32,457 nucleotides of DNA from Planctomycetota bacterium (GTDB taxonomy: Bacteria; Planctomycetota; Planctomycetia; Pirellulales; Pirellulaceae). Within the stretch, counting starts at the first letter, position 1, and each line of letters opens with the position of its first letter. The translations under genes were made by a program, and so were the position numbers. A model generated the notes under the pieces. That model was not told the origin of the DNA and searched no databases. It was given only the letters and a program-made list of their open reading frames with translations. Positions 27,257 to 32,457 of this stretch are shown here, piece by piece. The stretch spans positions 1 through 32,457 of the forward strand of contig JAJDEH010000145.1 of assembly GCA_029259935.1 (NCBI GenBank). Reading direction: 5' to 3'.

Positions 27257-28582
27257 ATGCGTTCTGTCATTGTGCAATGGATTGCCGTCTGTTTAATTGC
27301 GTACTTGGCTGTGCAAGGCAAGACTTTGCTCGGCCAAGAGCCGGTTGTCACTGCCGCGAAATTCGTTTCCAATCTTTCGCCCGAGATTGGCAGTTGTGAT
27401 GCGAAGGACGATGCCTCGTGTGATGCGACAGACGATGACTCATGTGATTCAGCGGGCGATAAGTGCGGTTGCGAATGCGAACCGTGGGTTGTCTCACGCG
27501 AATCCCTTTTCTGTGACAATTGCTTTGATCTCGATCCGCTCAGCGAATTGTTGACCTATGAATGCTGCCGCTCGAAGTTGTGGGTAACCGGCGGAGCCCA
27601 CCACTGGTGGCATCAAAGTCTGCGAGGCGCGGGCGGTGGATACGGGATTCCAGGATTGCGTAATACCTACTTTTGGTATTTCGGTTTCAACGCGGAGCAC
27701 AAGCTCGATAGTGGACGGACGCTCGGTGCGCACGTCACACTCCGCTTGCGCGAGACGGGGAATTTCCGTACCTTCATCGATCAAAGCACCTGGCCATGGG
27801 AAGCATACGCGTACTTGAAGGATGATGACTGGGGCACACTCAAAGCCGGACTCGTTTACACGCAGTTCGGGCTGTTCTGGGGAAACGCTTGGTTTGGCAA
27901 CGCGCCCTATTTCGACGGCTTCAAATTGGATGCCGATTACGGCTTGTCACGGGAAAAGACCTACGAAGTGAACGACTGCTTCAAAGTCGATACGTACTCG
28001 CAGTTTTTCTTTCACGAAGATCAGAGCAACGGATCATTTGCCGGTGGCGATGCCGAGAGTGTCGTAGGCTACACCGAGAAGAACACGGGCATCGTCCGAA
28101 TTGTGCCGACGTGGACACACACCAACGGCGCGGTTGTCGCGTTGGGGATCTCTGGAAAAGTTGGCCAGATCGACAGCAGCGTTCCGACTCTTAGCGATCA
28201 AACGGTTGGCGGATATGCCGTTGACTTAACGTACACGCGCGGCCCTTGGAGATGGTTCGCGGAAGGAATGCAGCATTTTGGAACTCAGAACCCGGCGCGC
28301 TATGTCTCCGGCGGTCCCAGCAATCGCATTTCAAGCGTACTCGCGGGCGCGGATTACACGGTTGGCCCGGTCACCTATCGCGCGGCTTACTCGGCCTCGT
28401 TTGACGCGAATCCAGACGCAACACATAACATGGTCGTCGCCGGCACGACGATCAAGTTAACCAAAAATGTTGACCTCTACATCGAGTACGTCAACGAACG
28501 TATTGACGGCAACGTCGGCGGACCGGCTGCCGACGGCGAGTTTTTCGATTCCGTCGAGTACATTGTCAACTGGCATTTTTAG
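27257..28582 (+). CDS. Porin-like outer membrane beta-barrel protein with Cys/Asp-rich N-terminus
   Basis: The 441-residue protein starts with AGGAGAGG ahead of the ATG. It has a signal peptide (VIVQWIAVCLIAYLAVQ, cleavage near LLGQE) and then a mature N-terminus with ten cysteines between residues 47 and 104, including SCDAKDDASCDATDDDSCD and GCECEP. From about 107 to the end there are alternating aromatic/hydrophobic strands with Gly/Asp turns, and the chain ends in VEYIVNWHF, a terminal Phe as in barrel-assembly substrates. This fits planctomycete porin-like barrels. What passes through it is unknown. A hairpin terminator follows. Confidence 0.75.
   Translation: MRSVIVQWIAVCLIAYLAVQGKTLLGQEPVVTAAKFVSNLSPEIGSCDAKDDASCDATDDDSCDSAGDKCGCECEPWVVSRESLFCDNCFDLDPLSELLTYECCRSKLWVTGGAHHWWHQSLRGAGGGYGIPGLRNTYFWYFGFNAEHKLDSGRTLGAHVTLRLRETGNFRTFIDQSTWPWEAYAYLKDDDWGTLKAGLVYTQFGLFWGNAWFGNAPYFDGFKLDADYGLSREKTYEVNDCFKVDTYSQFFFHEDQSNGSFAGGDAESVVGYTEKNTGIVRIVPTWTHTNGAVVALGISGKVGQIDSSVPTLSDQTVGGYAVDLTYTRGPWRWFAEGMQHFGTQNPARYVSGGPSNRISSVLAGADYTVGPVTYRAAYSASFDANPDATHNMVVAGTTIKLTKNVDLYIEYVNERIDGNVGGPAADGEFFDSVEYIVNWHF
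27395..27466 (+). repeat. Three in-frame 24-bp tandem units in the porin-like gene
   Basis: Units at 27395-27418, 27419-27442 and 27443-27466 each begin TGTGAT and encode eight residues starting CD (CDAKDDAS, CDATDDDS, CDSAGDKC). The first two are close copies and the third has diverged. Confidence 0.85.
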
Positions 28583-28615
28583 TTCCCTGGATAGGCGGAA
28601 GAAATTCCACTCGGC

Positions 28616-28652
28616 AAACCGGAGATATCGAATGCTATCGAGTCTCCGGTTT
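28616..28652 (+). terminator. Terminator hairpin after the porin-like gene
   Basis: AAACCGGAGA (28616-28625) pairs perfectly with TCTCCGGTTT (28643-28652) across a 17-nt loop, ending in a TTTTG run. It lies 33 bp after the stop codon and separates this gene from the acyl-CoA dehydrogenase-like gene. Confidence 0.6.
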
Positions 28653-28796
28653 TGTCGTTAAACGGCACACGCGATCTACTCGGTTTCAACGTGGTGCTTT
28701 CAATAGGCTGTATTCCGTGCAAAAATGTTACTTCGTCCACTAATGCACAACCGATTGATTGATCGCAACCGGTAATACATTTCTCCAGACCAAACA

Positions 28797-29963
28797 ATGA
28801 CAAGCTTTTATCAACTCGATGAAACCGGCAGAGACCTCGTCAACTCGGCGAAAAAGATAGCACAGCAGACAGCGTCGCCAGTCGCGGCAGAAGTAGACCA
28901 GCAAGCCCGTTTCCCCAGCGAAGCCATCACGGCACTCGGCGAACAAGGATTTTTGGGACTTTGCATTCCGACAGAGTTTGGCGGCAAAGGACAGCCACCG
29001 CGAACGTTTGCGGCGGTCGTCGAGAATTTGGCCGCCGCTTGTCCATCGACCGCGATGATCTATGTGATGCACGTGACGGCATCGCAGGCCTTTGTTGCAT
29101 CCAACACGCTGGCCCCTCGCGCGGAGTTGCTCAGTGACGTCGCGGCGGGAAAACACCTGACCACGTTGGCGTTTTCGGAACGAGGTTCGCGATCGCAATT
29201 CTGGGCGCCGGTGTCCAAATTCGAAGCGTCCAACGGCTGCCTTGTCACAAGTGCAAACAAATCTTGGGTTACGTCGGCGAACCACGCGAACTCATACGTC
29301 TCCAGTGCGCAAATGCCTGGCGCGAGTTCGCCGCTCGAATCGACGTTGTACGTTATCGATCGCGAGGCCGATGGGGTTAAAGTCACCGGTGGATTTGATG
29401 GACTCGGATTGCGCGGCAACGATTCGTCGCCGGTTGAAATTGACGATGCCAAGGTCTCGGAATCCAAGTTGCTGACCGCGCACGGCGAAGGCGCGAAGAT
29501 GATGCTCGAAGTCGTCTTGCCCTGGTTCTGCGTCGGCACCGCGGCGATGGCAAACGGTTTGTGCCAAGCGGCGATTGCCGCGACTACCGGCCATTTGACC
29601 AGCGCTTCGTTCGAACCCGACGACATGAAACTCCGCGACTTGCCTAACCTGCGTGCTCGCGTGACGGAAATGAGCGTTCGCACGGAACAATCGCGGGCGC
29701 TGCTCGCTCACACGGTTCGTGCGATGGATCAGCCCGATGAACAAACGCCGCTATTCGTGTTGCAGTCGCGCTTGGCCGCGTTGGAAGCAGCGATTGAAGT
29801 TACGGATCTCGCGATGAAGGCTTGCGGCGGCGCGGCTTTTTCCAAGCACCTAGCAGTAGAACGAATGTTTCGCGACGCACGAGCTGGCTGGGTGATGGCA
29901 CCGACGGTTGACCACCTGAAAGAATTCGTCGGCCGCGCGTTGACGGGACTGCCGTTGTTTTAA
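28797..29963 (+). CDS. Acyl-CoA dehydrogenase-family flavoprotein
   Basis: The 388-residue cytosolic protein has the family layout: N-terminal helical domain with LGEQGFLGLCIPTEFGGKG (47-65), central beta domain with LTTLAFSERGSRSQF (121-135) and VTSANKSWVTSANHA (150-164), and C-terminal helical domain with AMKACGGAAFSKHLAVERMFRDARAG (about 339-364). The IYEGT-type loop that carries the catalytic Glu in classic enzymes is replaced by WVMAPTVDHLKEF (365-377). It may therefore be a monooxygenase-type or other divergent member (compare DszC-like flavoenzymes) rather than a beta-oxidation dehydrogenase. It is the first gene of a three-gene rightward cluster, 40 bp before the binding-protein gene. 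Confidence 0.85.
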   Translation: MTSFYQLDETGRDLVNSAKKIAQQTASPVAAEVDQQARFPSEAITALGEQGFLGLCIPTEFGGKGQPPRTFAAVVENLAAACPSTAMIYVMHVTASQAFVASNTLAPRAELLSDVAAGKHLTTLAFSERGSRSQFWAPVSKFEASNGCLVTSANKSWVTSANHANSYVSSAQMPGASSPLESTLYVIDREADGVKVTGGFDGLGLRGNDSSPVEIDDAKVSESKLLTAHGEGAKMMLEVVLPWFCVGTAAMANGLCQAAIAATTGHLTSASFEPDDMKLRDLPNLRARVTEMSVRTEQSRALLAHTVRAMDQPDEQTPLFVLQSRLAALEAAIEVTDLAMKACGGAAFSKHLAVERMFRDARAGWVMAPTVDHLKEFVGRALTGLPLF

Positions 29964-30003
29964 CCGTGGCAGCCTGTGCTACGTTGACATTGAAAGGACA
30001 TTC

Positions 30004-30807
30004 ATGAACGACGAAACAATCTTGCTTGGCGCGGTCGCCTACGACCCGAAGGTTGTTAGCATTTGGGAAGGCATCCGCGACCATTTCCAGGCCGAAGGCG
30101 CACCCATGGACTTCGTGCTGTTCTCGAACTACGAGCGACAAGTCGAACTGCTCCTCAAAGGCCACATCGACATCGCCTGGAACACACCGCTGGCCCACGT
30201 CCGCGTCCAGCAGCAATCGGATAACAAAACGATCTCGCTCGGCATGCGCGACTCGGACCAGGATTTTCGCGCCCGCGTCATCGTCCGCCGTGACGCCGGC
30301 ATCAAAGAGCTGAAGGACTTGGAAGGAAAAACGCTGGCCGTCGGCAGTCGCGACTCAACGCAAGCCCGCATCCTACCGCTTCATTTCCTGCGCGCCGAAG
30401 GCGTCGACCTCGACAGAGTCAACTTGCTCAAGTTTGACAGCGATGTTGGCAAACACGGCGACACCGGCCGGAGCGAGCTGGAAGTACTCGAAGCGCTCCG
30501 CGACGGCCGAGCCCAAGCCGGCACGATTGGCGACCTGATTTGGGTCCTCGAACAATCTGCTGGCCACATCGACTCTAACCTCATCGAGTCGCTGTGGACG
30601 ACACCCCCGTTCGACCACTGCATGTTCGACGCCCTGCCCACGCTCGACCCCGGCAAATTGGAACGTTTCAACAAAGCGCTGTTTGCCATGAAGTGGGACA
30701 ACCCCGAACACCGCCGCCTGTTAGAACTAGAAGGCCTCAAAGAGTGGCGCCCCCCGCGCGAAGAAGGCTACGATAGTTTACGCACGGCAATGAGCGAGGA
30801 AAAGTGA
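30004..30807 (+). CDS. PhnD/SsuA-like substrate-binding protein lacking a signal peptide
   Basis: The 267-residue product resembles type 2 periplasmic binding proteins for phosphonate/phosphite/sulfonate. SNYERQVELLLKGHIDIAWN (41-60) matches the GxVDxAW region of PhnD, and IKELKDLEGKTLAVGSRDST (100-119) matches the domain-crossover segment. The protein begins MNDETILLGAVAYDPKV with no signal peptide or lipobox, and no ABC permease or ATPase is nearby, so it probably works in the cytoplasm as a ligand-binding or enzymatic derivative. AAAGGA precedes the ATG. Its stop is 4 nt before the next start, so translation is likely coupled. Confidence 0.8.
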   Translation: MNDETILLGAVAYDPKVVSIWEGIRDHFQAEGAPMDFVLFSNYERQVELLLKGHIDIAWNTPLAHVRVQQQSDNKTISLGMRDSDQDFRARVIVRRDAGIKELKDLEGKTLAVGSRDSTQARILPLHFLRAEGVDLDRVNLLKFDSDVGKHGDTGRSELEVLEALRDGRAQAGTIGDLIWVLEQSAGHIDSNLIESLWTTPPFDHCMFDALPTLDPGKLERFNKALFAMKWDNPEHRRLLELEGLKEWRPPREEGYDSLRTAMSEEK

Positions 30808-30811
30808 TCTC

Positions 30812-32062
30812 ATGAGTCATGACCAAGCAGCCGTGGCGATTGATGGCGGCGAATTGTCGCTGGGGGGCGGACTGCTTGCGCTGCTTAGGCCGGCGTTGGA
30901 TTTGATTGAGCCGGGTGGGGTGCTGGCGGTCAATTCGACGAATGAGCCGTTGCGAGATGATTTGCCAGCGTGGTGCCGCGTTGAACATCATGAGTACCTT
31001 GAGCGGCAGGAGACGGAGCAGGGTTATGAGCGGCACTTGGTTCGTCGCGGTTCGTTTTCCGTTCCTTTGGGCGATCGTGAAGCGGGCATGCAGTTACCGA
31101 TGCACGACGGACAATTGTTGGCAGAGGATGTATTGAACAGTGTGCCAATGCCGGAGCACGCCGACCCGGTTACCGGATTCGCGCCGCGAGGCGCTCGCGT
31201 TGAACCTGGCGGACCCCGCTATCCTTTTTCCTTGATCGATCGCGATCACGTCGCGCCACCGGAAATTGCCAAGTTGTATGACCAGGCGGTTTCCGCGCAG
31301 TGGAATGCGAACGCCGACATTCCATGGGACAAGGCCCCGACGCTTCCCGATGCACTGCAACGCGCACTCGGCCAAGTCTTTACCTTCCTCGCCGAAAACG
31401 AACTATCGGCGTTGTACTTGCCGTCAAAGTTCATCGCGCGAATCCACCCAGCCTACGCGGAAGTCGCCATGTTTCTGTCAACCCAAATGGCCGACGAAGC
31501 GCGGCACATCGATGTCTTTCTGAAACGGGCGCGTGTCGGCGGGGGTGGACTGGGCATCTCGTCCGTCACCACGTCACAGTCGCTGTTGTCATTGCTCGAA
31601 CTCGGCGATTTCACCGAGGCGGCATTCCTGCTGTCGGTACTCGGCGAAGGAACGTTTCTCGACTTGCTCAAATTCATCGAAGACCACGCACCGGACGAAG
31701 TGACCGCCGAAGTCGTCCGCCGAGCCCGCAACGACGAAACGCGCCACGTCCACTTCGGCCTGATTCACGTCCGCCACGCGCTTTCACACGATGAGTCGCT
31801 CTACACGAGATTGGAAGCCGCGGTTCGTCGCCGAGCTGCGACATTAGCCGATGTTGGCGGTGCACCAAAGCCATTGCAAGACGGACTTACGATCTTGGCC
31901 GCGAGAGGGACCGAACCTACGTCGGTTGCCCGCGGCCACGAAGCCTTTCGCGAGTTGATGCACGCAATGAGCGAAAACCGAATCAAACGCCTCGAACACG
32001 CCGGCTTCACACGAGGGCAAGCTCAAACTTTATCCGATCTCCATACGCCAAATTTCATGTAG
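30812..32062 (+). CDS. TusA-like domain fused to a ferritin-like di-iron domain
   Basis: The 416-residue cytosolic protein has two parts. Residues 1-80 resemble TusA/SirA: GGLLALLRPALDLIEPGGVL is the helix-turn-strand core, and DLPAWCRVEHHEY (50-62) matches the TusA-family segment with Cys55. The Cys-Pro pair of classical TusA is replaced by SLGGG. Residues about 150-395 form a helical bundle with di-iron ligands typical of ferritin-like oxidases: FLAENEL (Glu195 or Glu197), DEARH (Glu229, His232), GEG (Glu279) and DETRH (Glu309, His312). This resembles ribonucleotide reductase R2- or AurF-like oxygenases. GAGGAAAAG at the end of the preceding gene serves as ribosome binding site. The reaction is unknown. 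Confidence 0.75.
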   Translation: MSHDQAAVAIDGGELSLGGGLLALLRPALDLIEPGGVLAVNSTNEPLRDDLPAWCRVEHHEYLERQETEQGYERHLVRRGSFSVPLGDREAGMQLPMHDGQLLAEDVLNSVPMPEHADPVTGFAPRGARVEPGGPRYPFSLIDRDHVAPPEIAKLYDQAVSAQWNANADIPWDKAPTLPDALQRALGQVFTFLAENELSALYLPSKFIARIHPAYAEVAMFLSTQMADEARHIDVFLKRARVGGGGLGISSVTTSQSLLSLLELGDFTEAAFLLSVLGEGTFLDLLKFIEDHAPDEVTAEVVRRARNDETRHVHFGLIHVRHALSHDESLYTRLEAAVRRRAATLADVGGAPKPLQDGLTILAARGTEPTSVARGHEAFRELMHAMSENRIKRLEHAGFTRGQAQTLSDLHTPNFM

Positions 32063-32397
32063 ATCACTGTCTTGCTGTTCTTGGCTAGCGAAAAAGAGTC
32101 TGCAATTCGCAGGCGACGCTACTCGTCACGCCCCGCGTTGTATAAAGCCAAGTGCGCAATTGCATTAAGCAATCGCTTCAGATTCTCACATTTCGATGCA
32201 CGCCGTTACTGCTCGCGGTCGCCATGCGCCGTCAACATGATACAACGCAATTTACTTCGAACTCGTGGTGATCGCATTCTTGGTATTTTTGGCGCAATCA
32301 AATCCTTCATCGGTCGAACGTGAGCGGATGGTGAAGTACATCTTGCTTTGTGGGTTAGGTTAGAGGATTTCGTTTCCTCGAACTTGGGAGCTTTGCG
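32063..32397. other. Gene-free stretch before the IS66-type gene
   Basis: About 335 bp with no convincing gene. GTGAGCGGATGGTGAAGTAC from 32322 could be the left end of an IS66-type element because such ends often begin GTAA/GTGAGC, but the other end is outside the window. Confidence 0.35.
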
Positions 32398-32457
32398 ATG
32401 GCGAGATCGAAGCGGTCGGTTGAGAGAGAGGAGTTTTGGAGGTTGGTGCTGGACGAT
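32398..32457 (+). CDS. IS66-type transposase accessory protein (TnpA-like), N-terminus only
   Basis: Twenty codons run off the right edge: MARSKRSVEREEFWRLVLDD. This matches the start of the small helix-turn-helix accessory protein of IS66-family elements (MA-R-RS-EREEFWR-VL...), which precedes tnpB and the large transposase tnpC. Only the N-terminus is visible, so intactness cannot be judged. Confidence 0.65.
   Translation, partial: MARSKRSVEREEFWRLVLDD

Overview
The window reads as chromosomal DNA of a planctomycete, probably Pirellulales-like. The marker is the trio of a DUF1501 protein with a Tat signal, a DUF1549/DUF1553 secreted cytochrome-type protein and a WD40/cytochrome protein (9843-16780), families that are greatly expanded in that phylum. 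The gene density, long signal peptides and many scattered palindromic or degenerate intergenic stretches fit the same assignment. All calls come from reading the sequence; no database search was possible.

Layout. 1-2132 is eroded: an IS91-type transposase tail, a small protein with two S1-like folds whose start codon lies in the loop of a perfect 21-bp inverted repeat, and palindromic repeats. 2133-7279 (+) carries a ribbon-helix-helix protein coupled to a trypsin-like lipoprotein, a fatty acid hydroxylase-type membrane protein, a large alpha/beta-hydrolase lipoprotein and a small hypothetical protein. 7330-18168 (-) holds a FemAB/GNAT-like transferase, CobL (CbiE-CbiT), the WD40/DUF1549/DUF1501 set with a recognisable promoter and leader hairpin, and GAPDH with a good sigma70-type promoter.

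18746-24973 is the most island-like part. A 1640-residue SF1 (Upf1-like) helicase fused to a DUF559/Vsr-like endonuclease domain stands alone between two direct repeats of about 310 bp that are roughly 90% identical. It is a good candidate for a single-gene anti-phage or anti-plasmid system. To its right lie decayed DNA, including a frameshifted cytochrome c peroxidase-like C-terminus, a small zinc-ribbon protein, a DUF547 lipoprotein-like protein, and a porin-like beta-barrel with an unusual Cys/Asp-rich N-terminus.

28797-32062 (+) is a compact three-gene cluster: an acyl-CoA dehydrogenase-like flavoprotein lacking the usual C-terminal catalytic loop, a PhnD/SsuA-like binding protein with no signal peptide, and a TusA-like domain fused to a ferritin-like di-iron domain. 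The 4-nt spacing of the last two and the odd domain combination suggest an uncharacterised cytoplasmic redox or sulfur pathway. The window ends inside the first codons of an IS66-type accessory gene.
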